In this document: in pieces, positions 8,433-15,863 of the stretch | Layout: each line of letters opens with the position of its first letter | Position numbering within the stretch: the stretch's first letter is position 1 | NCBI GenBank assembly: GCA_026413805.1 | Contig: JAOAKE010000016.1 | Location: 1 to 16,110 of the forward strand | DNA: 16,110 nt | Origin: Microcaldota archaeon | GTDB lineage: Archaea > Micrarchaeota > Micrarchaeia > Anstonellales > Anstonellaceae | Direction: 5' to 3' | Notes under the pieces: model-generated | Told to the model about the DNA's origin: nothing | Databases searched by the model: none | Seen by the model: the letters and a program-made list of their open reading frames with translations, nothing else | Made by a program: the position numbers and the translations under genes

Positions 8433-9796
8433 TGAGGGCAAAACTCTCTGGTGCATTGTTGTTGATGCTTGTTGCGGCTTGCTATGCTGCACCTTTCGGA
8501 ATAGATACCGTCACTTCGCCACCAAGCAGCATCAGGTGCCTCTACTTGCCAGGGGATGTTGACAACTGGATTAGGCTCTCTCTTGGTAGCTTGCTTCTTT
8601 CTACCATGATTTTGGCAGGGGTGTGGGTTCTTTCAGGCCTTTTTTCCACCCCAAAATATGACGAATGGAGGCGGGCTTCTCTTTGGAATTATGTTGAAAC
8701 TTTTTTCATAGTGGCGCTTCTTGTTTCAGCTTGGTTTGCTGGGCTTGGAAAGTTTGGGACAGATAATATAGATAAGGCGAGGGCTTATAGCGTAATTATA
8801 AGGAATACCATGATGCTTGACTTTTCAGTCGTTGTTGGAGTCAGCATGCTTACTTCATTTATTTCAAACCCGACTATTTCCTTCCACCCATTTGGGCATC
8901 TTGGCTATCAACTCTCTTTGAGCCTCGCCTCTGCCTTTAGGCCTGTTTTTGACTTGATAGGAATTCTTGTCCAATCACTTACTGTCGGCATCTTAGAGTG
9001 GTTTGCCCATGAATATATGCTGTGCTTTGTAAAAAGCAAAATGCTGAGCATACTTTTGCCTGCAGGGGTATTCTTGCGAGTGTTTGGGCTGAAAGGAGGC
9101 GGAAATGCTTTAATCGGAATAGCCCTTTCGCTTTACTTTGTCTATCCACTTATGATAGTCCAGCTTGGCGAGATAATCACAGACTATTTCCAGCAAGAGA
9201 TAGATTCTGTTTCTACACCATTGCCGCATTTATGGGACTGTGGAGTAACCAGGCCAATTTGTTGTGCCCTTGCAGGAGTGCCAGCAATCTTTGGAGGGGG
9301 GCACGGCGTCCCTGACCCAAGCGACCCCACTGACACTTTGTTTTTGAGAAATGGGAAGAACTGGGAAACGGACATCAACGACCGAGTAAGTGTGAAGAAA
9401 GTCCTGGATGGCCCTATATATTTGCGCTTTGGCGGGTCCAACAGGGGACCGTCTGGGGGGGCTGGGCCAGCATGCATATTTACTACCTCTTCTGCGAGGG
9501 CATTTAAGCCGCTTATAGACACCATCAACAGCCTCAACCTTTGGGCCATTGCTTTGGGAGGTGTGGGCTTGTCGCTGCTCGTTAAGTTTGCGAACATATC
9601 GCCGCTCGTAGTTATTTTGCTGCCTGTCCTTGTTTCCTACCTTTTTATCTTTACATATACAACAACATATTTTGTTTTCATTATAAGCACAGTAATGGCA
9701 ATTTTCATAATTTTTGTGACTTTGACTTTTGCAAAAGAGATTGCCCGGGTGCTGGGCACTGAGATAGACTTGTCGGCGCTTGAGAAGCTTATATAG
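8429..9796 (+). CDS. Polytopic membrane protein, array member 4, with signal peptide and degenerate core
   Basis: This 455-aa protein starts at ATG 8429 within the previous stop (ATGATG; the second ATG at 8432 is equally possible). Residues 1-21 form a likely cleavable signal peptide (LLLMLVAACYAAP). Helices follow near 50-70, 88-105, 130-145, 165-190, the core helix at 225-248, and at least two closely packed helices over about 370-435, more than in its siblings. The core at 208-240 reads LLPAGVFLRVFGLKGGGN and ends FVYP. The usual Thr-Arg of the family is replaced by a Lys/Gly stretch, so this copy has drifted. The loop at about 255-365 carries cysteines at 271, 278, 279 and 349 in a Gly/Pro-rich context. 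The C-terminus LGTEIDLSALEKLI is a clear family tail, closest to that of member 5. Function is unknown. Confidence 0.87.
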   Translation: MMRAKLSGALLLMLVAACYAAPFGIDTVTSPPSSIRCLYLPGDVDNWIRLSLGSLLLSTMILAGVWVLSGLFSTPKYDEWRRASLWNYVETFFIVALLVSAWFAGLGKFGTDNIDKARAYSVIIRNTMMLDFSVVVGVSMLTSFISNPTISFHPFGHLGYQLSLSLASAFRPVFDLIGILVQSLTVGILEWFAHEYMLCFVKSKMLSILLPAGVFLRVFGLKGGGNALIGIALSLYFVYPLMIVQLGEIITDYFQQEIDSVSTPLPHLWDCGVTRPICCALAGVPAIFGGGHGVPDPSDPTDTLFLRNGKNWETDINDRVSVKKVLDGPIYLRFGGSNRGPSGGAGPACIFTTSSARAFKPLIDTINSLNLWAIALGGVGLSLLVKFANISPLVVILLPVLVSYLFIFTYTTTYFVFIISTVMAIFIIFVTLTFAKEIARVLGTEIDLSALEKLI

Positions 9797-9803
9797 TGAG
9801 ATT

Positions 9804-10907
9804 ATGGCAATAAATCTTGCAGGCAGGGTTTGTGAAAGCATGTTCGGGCCGCCACTTGGCACTGGCGCTAATTTATTTTACCTGCCTTTTGGGGTACTGG
9901 GCTTGGGATGGGCTTCGCTTGTGGCAGTGGCGCTTCTCTCATCACTTATGATGCTGGTGCTTATACACATGTTTGCACTTGCAATGCGAAACCAGCAGAT
10001 TGCTGTCTGGAGCAAGTTTGAGCTTTACCAAGTGCTTGCAACTGCGGTTTTAGTTGTATTTACAACAGGGGCAATAGTGGTAGGGATGTGCACCTTTGAC
10101 ATGAGCTTTCTTGGGGAGGGAATGACCCCTAACCCGTACATAGACAGTGCAACTGGCAACAAGCTGAGCATGTATCAGATAGTTGACAAATACTTTGGCA
10201 GGATGGAAGAAATTGGGGCGCTGCTCTTCGGCTACATGACATACGTTGTAAAAACACTGAATTTCATAGCAAAGGTTATGTGGACTGCCAGCCCGATAGG
10301 AGTGGGCTCCTCTGAAACCCCTCTTGAGTCCTTGGGCCAGCTTAATAATTTAATGTTCCTAATGGTCAGCGGCTATGTCGTCTCCTACCTTTTGTTTCTG
10401 CTGCAAGCCCGCATGCTGGAATACCTTGCGGTAGCTACGCTTTACTATATGTATCCGTTCGGAGTATTTTTCCGCGCATTTGAGCCGACGAGGCTATTTG
10501 GCGGCACCTTAATTGGGCTTTCAATCGCCCTATTTTTGTTTTACCCAATAATCATAGTGTTTAACCACTACATAATGTATGCGCCAATGCAGGATATGGA
10601 ATCAGAGCTTAAGGGCTCTCTTTCAAAGGCAAACCAGCCCCAAAACCAACTTGAGATTAAATATGCCGACCGGGAAGATGAAATAAAAAAGGAGTTTGAG
10701 AAGCTGAAAAATGAGGGGGAGCTTGGGCTATTTTCAGGAGGGATTTCTGGCTCAGTTTTATTTTTATTAAAGCCGGTCATGTTTTATTTTATTGGGGCAG
10801 TGGTGCTGCCAGTTATAAACTTCATCGTGCTGGTTGAGATTACAAGGGGGATAACAAGGCTCTATGGGGATGAGATTGACATTACTAACCTAACAAGGCT
10901 GATATGA
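9804..10907 (+). CDS. Polytopic membrane protein, array member 5
   Basis: A longer frame begins at TTG 9780 inside the previous gene. ATG 9804, 7 nt after the previous stop, is the better start and gives 367 aa. Helices lie near 35-60, 75-96, 140-160, 183-205, 233-254 and 320-345. The linker after the first helix is VWSKFELYQVLAT, matching the W-x-K-x-E-x-YQ form of the family. The core at 216-248 reads YPFGVFFRAFEPTRLFGG and ends LFYP. The loop at about 262-310 is strongly charged and probably helical (AD, REDEIKKEFEKLKNEGE) and lacks cysteine, in contrast to members 1 and 4. The C-terminus YGDEIDITNLTRLI is the most typical version of the shared tail. The stop codon overlaps the next start in the same ATATGATG context as the member 3/4 junction. 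Confidence 0.87.
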   Translation: MAINLAGRVCESMFGPPLGTGANLFYLPFGVLGLGWASLVAVALLSSLMMLVLIHMFALAMRNQQIAVWSKFELYQVLATAVLVVFTTGAIVVGMCTFDMSFLGEGMTPNPYIDSATGNKLSMYQIVDKYFGRMEEIGALLFGYMTYVVKTLNFIAKVMWTASPIGVGSSETPLESLGQLNNLMFLMVSGYVVSYLLFLLQARMLEYLAVATLYYMYPFGVFFRAFEPTRLFGGTLIGLSIALFLFYPIIIVFNHYIMYAPMQDMESELKGSLSKANQPQNQLEIKYADREDEIKKEFEKLKNEGELGLFSGGISGSVLFLLKPVMFYFIGAVVLPVINFIVLVEITRGITRLYGDEIDITNLTRLI

Positions 10908-11917
10908 TGGCTGACCTTGGAACGGCGCTTGGGATGTCTGCAACAATAGGGATGCTGACCTTTTTCATGGTAGTGCTAATAGACATGTTCTCGCGCGCCT
11001 TTGGGTTTCAAAATGCCATGCTTTGGGTGAAATCAGAATATGCGCAAGTTGCAGTCACCTTTTTGATTATTTTGTCTGCAGCGAGCATGCTAACTGTAGG
11101 AAACGAGATAGTCAGCAAGGTTTCATGGCAGGTGGCAAGCGCATCAGGCAATGTATATGTGGGCGAGGCTGCAAACCATCTTCTTACCACCGGAATGCCA
11201 CTGAGCCCGGCAGAGCTTGGAAAAAGCTATATTGAAATGGTGGTTGGCTGCGAGAGAGTAATCTACGCTGTGGCATACTGGATTAATATATTCATAGAGA
11301 TGACAGCTTCGCTGACCGTGGATATTGTGCATGTGGAGGCAATAGGAGGTGGATTGGTCCGCACTCCCATCACCACCTTTTTGCAATATATAATGGGAAA
11401 CATTAGATACCTTGTGCTTTACCACTACATACAATACAATCTCTTGCTCTTTTCGCAATACTCCATGCTCCAAGTGTTCTTGCCGATAGGGCTAGCCCTA
11501 AGGGCCTTCCCATTTACAAGGGGAGTCGGCGGGTTCATGACTGCCTTTGCCCTTGGCTTTGCCTTTGTCTTTCCCATGACTTATGCAATAATAATTTCAA
11601 TAATGCCCACTGCAGACACCATGTGCAAAACTGTTGACCTTACAACCAACCCTGGCTTTATGCTTTTTAAGGACGAAAGACCGTGCTTCAACAACCGCGC
11701 GAATGTGGTGCATATTTTGTATAAGGTGGCTAGCGAAAAAGATAAAATAGAAGGGACAGCAGATTACATAAAGAGAATGATAGGGCTTTTGTATTTGCAG
11801 GCCCTTTTCTACCCACTTGCTGCCCTCATAGTCACCATCAGCTTCATTAGGCAGACGGGGAACCTCTTTGGAGCGGACTTGGCAGAAATCGGGAGGGGCC
11901 TGATAAAATTGATATAG
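10904..11917 (+). CDS. Polytopic membrane protein, array member 6
   Basis: This 337-aa protein starts at ATG 10904, overlapping the previous stop; ATG 10907 is an alternative. Helices lie near 12-33, 47-65, 117-140, 160-185, 208-232 and 294-315. The linker after the first helix is LWVKSEYAQVAVT. The core at 192-224 reads LPIGLALRAFPFTRGVGG and ends FVFP, the copy nearest to the consensus. The loop after the core has two cysteines at 241 and 261 that could form one disulfide. The C-terminal LFGADLAEIG...LIKLI keeps the family ending. It is the last gene of the array: 93 nt with a separate promoter follow before secF. Function is unknown. Confidence 0.87.
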   Translation: MMADLGTALGMSATIGMLTFFMVVLIDMFSRAFGFQNAMLWVKSEYAQVAVTFLIILSAASMLTVGNEIVSKVSWQVASASGNVYVGEAANHLLTTGMPLSPAELGKSYIEMVVGCERVIYAVAYWINIFIEMTASLTVDIVHVEAIGGGLVRTPITTFLQYIMGNIRYLVLYHYIQYNLLLFSQYSMLQVFLPIGLALRAFPFTRGVGGFMTAFALGFAFVFPMTYAIIISIMPTADTMCKTVDLTTNPGFMLFKDERPCFNNRANVVHILYKVASEKDKIEGTADYIKRMIGLLYLQALFYPLAALIVTISFIRQTGNLFGADLAEIGRGLIKLI

Positions 11918-11955
11918 CAATTAAATGGCTGGGTGGCGAGCCTATAAGCGAGAGG

Positions 11956-11964
11956 TTTAAAAAC
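11956..11964 (+). promoter_or_regulatory. Putative TATA box for secFD
   Basis: TTTAAAAAC lies in the 93-nt gap between the membrane array and secF, preceded by purine-rich GCGAGAGG that could serve as BRE. Transcription would start near 11985-11988, leaving a leader of about 25 nt with the ribosome binding site. This suggests secFD has its own promoter, though read-through from the array is also possible because no strong terminator is visible. A short GGCT/AGCC hairpin at about 11929-11944 is the only candidate. Confidence 0.5.
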
Positions 11965-11998
11965 TGATTGAGGAAAGACAACGCACTGCTGCAAAAAA

Positions 11999-12002
11999 GG
12001 AG
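11999..12002 (+). promoter_or_regulatory. secF ribosome binding site
   Basis: GGAG in the context AAAGGAGAAAGG, 8 nt before ATG 12011, is the clearest Shine-Dalgarno site in the window. It fixes the secF start. The array genes and the giant gene lack comparable sites, consistent with leaderless or coupled translation there. Confidence 0.7.
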
Positions 12003-12010
12003 AAAGGCAG

Positions 12011-13156
12011 ATGGAAGTCCCAAATATTTACCAAGGAAATTACAAGCTGCTTGTGATTGTTCCGATTTTGCTTACTGTAGTTGCCTTGAGCTTCATACCT
12101 ATGATAAAACTGGGCGTGGATTTCAAGGGAGGAGTCTTAGTAGTCATGCAGGCTAAAAGCCCGGTTGACGAGCAGGCAGTGGCTTCTGAGCTGGCTAAGC
12201 GAGGGTTTAAGGTTTCTTCAATAAAATCGCTGCCAAACCCGGCAGGCTACCAAGTAGAGGTGGAAGTTGAAAGGGTTGAAAGCCTCACGCAAGCTGATGA
12301 GCTGAAAGATGCATTCTTTTCATTGGTGGACGAGGTTTCGCGCCTTGAAGCCGATGTTGCTGCAACTAACCACAGCGCAGAGGCAACTGCAAAATACCTT
12401 GAAGGAAGAAAAAAGATTGACTCGGCTGCCAATGGGATTTTCAAGATAGCCAAGATGGATGAAAATGCCTCAGCTTACCAAAGCACAAATGAATTAAAGC
12501 AAGCAGTCAGCCGAACTTACAGAAAAGTAGTGGATGAGAATTCAGACAAGCTGCGCGAAGCCCTCTCTGAGCTTGTAAAATATGAAAGTGCAAAGTTCAA
12601 CGAAGTTTCTGCTTCGCTCTCTGCTAAATTTCTTGAAAAGGCTGCGGCAGTGGGCCTGTATTCCGTAATAATAGTCAGCATTGTGGTATTCTTGATTTTC
12701 AGGACGTTTGTCCCAAGCATAGCAGTGCTGGTTGGAGCTGCCTTTGACTTATTAATGGCGCTTGGCTTTATGGGGGCTTTTGGAATTCCGCTTACCCTTG
12801 CCTCATTTGCAGCCCTTCTTATGGTGATTGGCTTTTCGCTTGACACAAATGTGCTGTTGACTATGAGAGTGGTAAAAAGGAGGGAAGGGACTGCACGCCA
12901 GCGTGCCTATGAATCAATGAAAACAGGCACTACTATGAGCCTTGCAATCATCATTGCCTTTGTCTGCCTCTATGTGCTTGCAATAGTGACGCACATAAAT
13001 ACCTATTATGAGATTTCAACTGTTGCGCTAGGAGGCTTGATTGGGGACTTGTTTTGCACCTGGCTTTTGAACGCGCCCATCGTGGTGGCCTATATGGAGC
13101 GAAAAGAGAGCGAGAGTGAAGAAAAGCCTTTGTTGCCATCGCTGTTTTCGGGGTAG
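12011..13156 (+). CDS. secF: Protein translocase subunit SecF
   Basis: SecF and SecD form the RND-type membrane complex that uses the ion gradient to help proteins leave the SecYE channel on the outer face. Identity rests on the first helix (about 11-31) followed by the family signature GVDFKGG at 35-41, and on the five-helix C-terminal domain. That domain has FLIFRTFVPSIAVLVG, then IGFSLDTNVLLTMR near 272-286 with the conserved Asp in helix 4, and then LGGLIGDLFCTWLLNAP. At 381 aa it is about 90-100 residues longer than usual archaeal SecF as I know it. The extra length is in the first outer domain, where residues about 85-210 are a predicted long helical, Lys/Glu/Ala/Ser-rich stretch. A Shine-Dalgarno site supports ATG 12011. 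secD follows after 5 nt. Confidence 0.95.
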   Translation: MEVPNIYQGNYKLLVIVPILLTVVALSFIPMIKLGVDFKGGVLVVMQAKSPVDEQAVASELAKRGFKVSSIKSLPNPAGYQVEVEVERVESLTQADELKDAFFSLVDEVSRLEADVAATNHSAEATAKYLEGRKKIDSAANGIFKIAKMDENASAYQSTNELKQAVSRTYRKVVDENSDKLREALSELVKYESAKFNEVSASLSAKFLEKAAAVGLYSVIIVSIVVFLIFRTFVPSIAVLVGAAFDLLMALGFMGAFGIPLTLASFAALLMVIGFSLDTNVLLTMRVVKRREGTARQRAYESMKTGTTMSLAIIIAFVCLYVLAIVTHINTYYEISTVALGGLIGDLFCTWLLNAPIVVAYMERKESESEEKPLLPSLFSG

Positions 13157-13161
13157 TCAAG

Positions 13162-14865
13162 ATGATTTCAAGTGAAGAAATAGTCAGAGAGGCAAAAAGC
13201 AAGGAAGTAGTTTTGACATTTGCATTTGCCTTAGCAGTATGCCTCTTCATCTTCATCTTTCCAAAGTTTGGGGTGCCTGCGTACTTTCTTTCTGTCCTTG
13301 CAATTGTCATTGTGATTTCAATATGGAAGAAGAACAGCGTGCGGATTGCAGGGCTTTTGGCAGTCATTCTGCTCTCACTTTTCTCTATTGCCTTTAACGG
13401 GGTTAAGTTCGGAATTGACTTTTCTGGCGGGGTGAGAATCCCTGTGCTTCTTGAAAAGCCAGTTGACTCGCTAACTATGGACGAGATGGTGGCGACTATA
13501 AAAACAAGGGCAGCTGCGTTCGGGCTTGCAGAAGTGAAGGTGAGGCCGATTGGGGACTCTGAAATTTATGTGGAGCTTCCGCAAAGCAGCCCTGAGCTTG
13601 TAAAAGATGTGGAAACAGTGCTTTTGCAGCAGGGAGTTTATAGCGGCATTGTTGATGGAAAATTGGCAATAAGCGGAAGCGACATTTACACAGGCTCGAT
13701 CACCAGGGTGCCAAGCCAGTATTTGCATGGCGCCGATTGGGGAGTGAGCTTTAGCGTGACGCAGGCTGGGGCGACTAAATTTGCAAATGTGGTGAAAGGA
13801 AAGGCAAACTACCCCCTTTATATGTTCCTTGACCGGCCAAGCGACGCGATAGTGGTGATTAGCGAAAAAACCCTGACTGCTTCGGCAAAGAAGGCGGGGG
13901 CTGTGCCAATCAGCAAGGCCAAGGCGCATGACCTTGCCCGCTCAGCACTTCGGCTTGAAGGGGATGACATAGAGGTCTATATTGAGGAGGAGCTTGCCAA
14001 GAACTTTACGCTCTCGCCAAAAACGAACAGGACCCGCGCCATAGTGCAGGCAGGAAGCCCGCTTGCAGCAAAGCTGCGGGAGGCAGGCTTTGTTGTAGCT
14101 GAAAAAAGCGAAGAGGATATGACTCCATCGTTTAGCATCTCTGCTGCGATGCCTGCCTCGGATGCAATAAATGAGTGGAAAGCAGTTGGGCTTCTTTCAG
14201 CTCCAAGGCTGGTTCCGTCTGTGACTGAAGGAGTGCCTAATTTCGCCTACACTATAAATGGACCTGCATCAGGCAGCACCCCAGCTGAGCGAGCCAAGGA
14301 TGCACTGCGAAAGGAAAAGGAAGTGGAATCAATACTGAAGGGAGGCGCCCTTCCTGTGCAGATAAGCATAGGGTCAAAAACTGTGGTGCCTGCTCCTCTT
14401 GGGGCAGAGTTCCTGAGGCTCTCGCTCATTGGAATTTTGTTTTCACTTGTTGCCATATCGCTGATGGTTTCGCTTCGCTACCGCAACCTGAAAATTGTCC
14501 TTCCCATGATATTCATCAGCTTGGCGGAGCTTACAATATTGATGGCTATTATTGGGGCATTTACCATTGACTTGGCAGCCATGGCAGGAATACTCGCAGC
14601 AATTGGCGTTGGGATAGACGCCCAAATAGTAGTCACAGATGAGCTTCTAAAGAAAGAGGAGGAAACAAGAAAAAGGATGGAAAAGGCATTCGGGATAATT
14701 ACTACTTCCGTGACAGTGGCTGTTGTAGCCATGCTGCCCCTCCTTTTGTTCTCTGGCTTGGTAGAAGTAATTGGGTTTGCCACTGCCACCATTTTAGGCG
14801 CGCTGCTTGGCCTTTTCATCTCCAGGCCTGCCTATGGTGCCATTGCCGAGAGGCTGTTTGGCTGA
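13162..14865 (+). CDS. secD: Protein translocase subunit SecD
   Basis: This is the partner of SecF in the export complex, 567 aa. The signature FGIDFSGGVRI is at about 83-93. The outer P1 domain follows, with the ferredoxin-like pattern VKVRPIGDSEIYVELP at about 125-140 and the later SGSDIYTGSI. The C-terminal five helices include LIGILFSLVAISLMVSLRYR and IGVGIDAQIVVTDELL at about 481-496, which holds the conserved Asp pair region of helix 4. One oddity is that the N-terminus has about 60 residues before the usual first helix, with two additional hydrophobic segments near 17-33 and 39-55. The protein may therefore have eight membrane helices instead of six. ATG 13162 follows the secF stop by 5 nt. 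The gene's end overlaps a convergent minus-strand gene by 72 nt. Confidence 0.95.
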   Translation: MISSEEIVREAKSKEVVLTFAFALAVCLFIFIFPKFGVPAYFLSVLAIVIVISIWKKNSVRIAGLLAVILLSLFSIAFNGVKFGIDFSGGVRIPVLLEKPVDSLTMDEMVATIKTRAAAFGLAEVKVRPIGDSEIYVELPQSSPELVKDVETVLLQQGVYSGIVDGKLAISGSDIYTGSITRVPSQYLHGADWGVSFSVTQAGATKFANVVKGKANYPLYMFLDRPSDAIVVISEKTLTASAKKAGAVPISKAKAHDLARSALRLEGDDIEVYIEEELAKNFTLSPKTNRTRAIVQAGSPLAAKLREAGFVVAEKSEEDMTPSFSISAAMPASDAINEWKAVGLLSAPRLVPSVTEGVPNFAYTINGPASGSTPAERAKDALRKEKEVESILKGGALPVQISIGSKTVVPAPLGAEFLRLSLIGILFSLVAISLMVSLRYRNLKIVLPMIFISLAELTILMAIIGAFTIDLAAMAGILAAIGVGIDAQIVVTDELLKKEEETRKRMEKAFGIITTSVTVAVVAMLPLLLFSGLVEVIGFATATILGALLGLFISRPAYGAIAERLFG

Positions 14866-15189
14866 GGAATTTTCAGCAAGCCTCTTGATTACTGAATCAT
14901 ATCTGTCAAGGGGGCATTCAAAAATGGTTGGCCGGCTGCAATGGACCTCGCGGCCAGTTGCAACTGCCTTAAACGAAGCAAGGTATGCCCAGTGGCTTTT
15001 TCCCCTGTCTTCTGCCACTTCTAACTGTATTTCGCCCATCTTTTTTTTCTCTGCCTGCTCCTGTGCACATTTCAGGACTATGTCAAGGTGCTGCTCAACT
15101 GCCTTTTTTGCAAGGGCAAATGAAGAATATGCGCCGCAGAACTGCTCATAATCATACACTAAGTAAATTTTTTTGGGCAAGGGATTCAC
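14794..15189 (-). CDS. Small soluble hypothetical protein
   Basis: This 131-aa frame is the downstream member of a two-gene minus-strand unit. GTG 15189 overlaps the stop of the DUF2085-type gene (GTGA). TTG 15180, which has GGTGA just upstream, is an alternative start giving 128 aa. The protein begins KKIYLVYDYEQFCGAYSSFA, a beta-strand followed by a helix rich in Ala, Lys and Glu (about 24-52). A second strand pair follows (EIQLEVAEDRG, WAYLASFKAV), with cysteines at about 18, 41, 84 and 92. No membrane segment is present and I do not recognise the family. The last 24 or so residues are Gly/Pro/Lys-rich and are antisense to the end of secD. It fills the only sizeable gap otherwise free of genes (14866-15185). 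Confidence 0.65.
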   Translation of the reverse strand: MNPLPKKIYLVYDYEQFCGAYSSFALAKKAVEQHLDIVLKCAQEQAEKKKMGEIQLEVAEDRGKSHWAYLASFKAVATGREVHCSRPTIFECPLDRYDSVIKRLAENSSAKQPLGNGTIGRPGDEKAKQRA

Positions 15190-15770
15190 CTGCTTTTTCT
15201 GCCGTTTTTATGAAAAATTAGGATTGCAAGCGAGTTTAGGATTGCCAAGATGTAGAATGGCAAGACCGTCCCAATAATCGCCCCTGTTATTATGCGCGAG
15301 AGGTTGGTGCTCTCCCACAGGCCCAAAAGCTGCCCGCCGCCGTCAACCCCGATTGGAATGGCTGCGGCGATGAGAATGAGGTTGTCAGGCCAGCGGTCTG
15401 ACTCGATTTTCTGAAAGAATGGAAGGGCGGCGAGGCCAATAAGCATAAAGAAATATATTGCAGTGTCGCGCGCGCAGACCGGGAATTTGTAGCCTGTTTT
15501 GTCAGGATAGTCAAAGGCCTCTTCCTTAGAGGGTGAAAATGCTGGCGATGGCAGGCAGTCGCCTAAAAAGTAGCTTCCATCTGCCTTTGACTTGAAAAGG
15601 CACAGCGAGCGAGAGGCAAGCTGGTGGCAGGTCGGCCCGAAAATAAAATAGAGGGTGCCTGCACTTTCACCATCCCCTATTGAGGCGAGATATGGCGCCA
15701 AAAAGATGAGGGTGTTAAGAAGGAAAAGGGCAAAAAACAATAGAAAATAAGGCAGCTTTTTTCTGTCCAT
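15186..15770 (-). CDS. DUF2085-type membrane protein
   Basis: This 194-aa protein has four to five membrane helices (about 7-27, 105-120, 131-150, 160-187). The signatures I associate with the DUF2085 family are present in order: GPTCHQLASRSLC at about 46-58, FPVCARDTAIYFFMLIG at about 96-112, and a C-terminal GVDGGGQLLGLWESTNLSRIITG, written here in abbreviated terms as DGG-QL-G-EST-N-R--TG. The family has no established function; the conserved Cys-His and Cys-Ala-Arg-Asp motifs suggest metal or redox chemistry at the membrane, which is inference. An insert of about 30 residues between the two cysteine motifs holds another Cys (GDCLPSP). ATG 15770 lies 26 nt from a TATA element, so the transcript may be nearly leaderless; GAGG sits 4 nt upstream. 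The stop overlaps the next minus-strand gene. Confidence 0.85.
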   Translation of the reverse strand: MDRKKLPYFLLFFALFLLNTLIFLAPYLASIGDGESAGTLYFIFGPTCHQLASRSLCLFKSKADGSYFLGDCLPSPAFSPSKEEAFDYPDKTGYKFPVCARDTAIYFFMLIGLAALPFFQKIESDRWPDNLILIAAAIPIGVDGGGQLLGLWESTNLSRIITGAIIGTVLPFYILAILNSLAILIFHKNGRKSR

Positions 15771-15792
15771 GCGCCTCTTTCATGCTCTACGC

Positions 15793-15800
15793 TTTTAAAT
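15793..15800. promoter_or_regulatory. Shared TATA element between the DUF2085-type gene and tRNA-Arg
   Basis: TTTTAAAT is nearly symmetric and centred at about 15796.5. It is 26 nt from the minus-strand ATG 15770 and 28 nt from the first base of the tRNA at 15825, so it can serve both directions. A second A/T box, ATTTAAAG at 15804-15811, is only about 18 nt from the tRNA and about 37 nt from the minus start. It fits neither as well, but it could serve a tRNA transcript with an upstream start. Confidence 0.6.
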
Positions 15801-15863
15801 GTGATTTAAAGCAAATTAGCAAGAGGGCCCGTAGCTCAGTTTGGATAGAGCGGCACTCTCCTA

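Noticed and set aside
9230..9862. Minus-strand frame of 210 codons
   Set aside because: It is antisense to array member 4 and the start of member 5, which both have clear family motifs; its composition is rich in Lys, Cys and Tyr without any recognisable pattern.
13471..13929. Minus-strand frame of 152 codons inside secD
   Set aside because: It is a His/Cys/Ser-rich shadow of the secD P1 domain.
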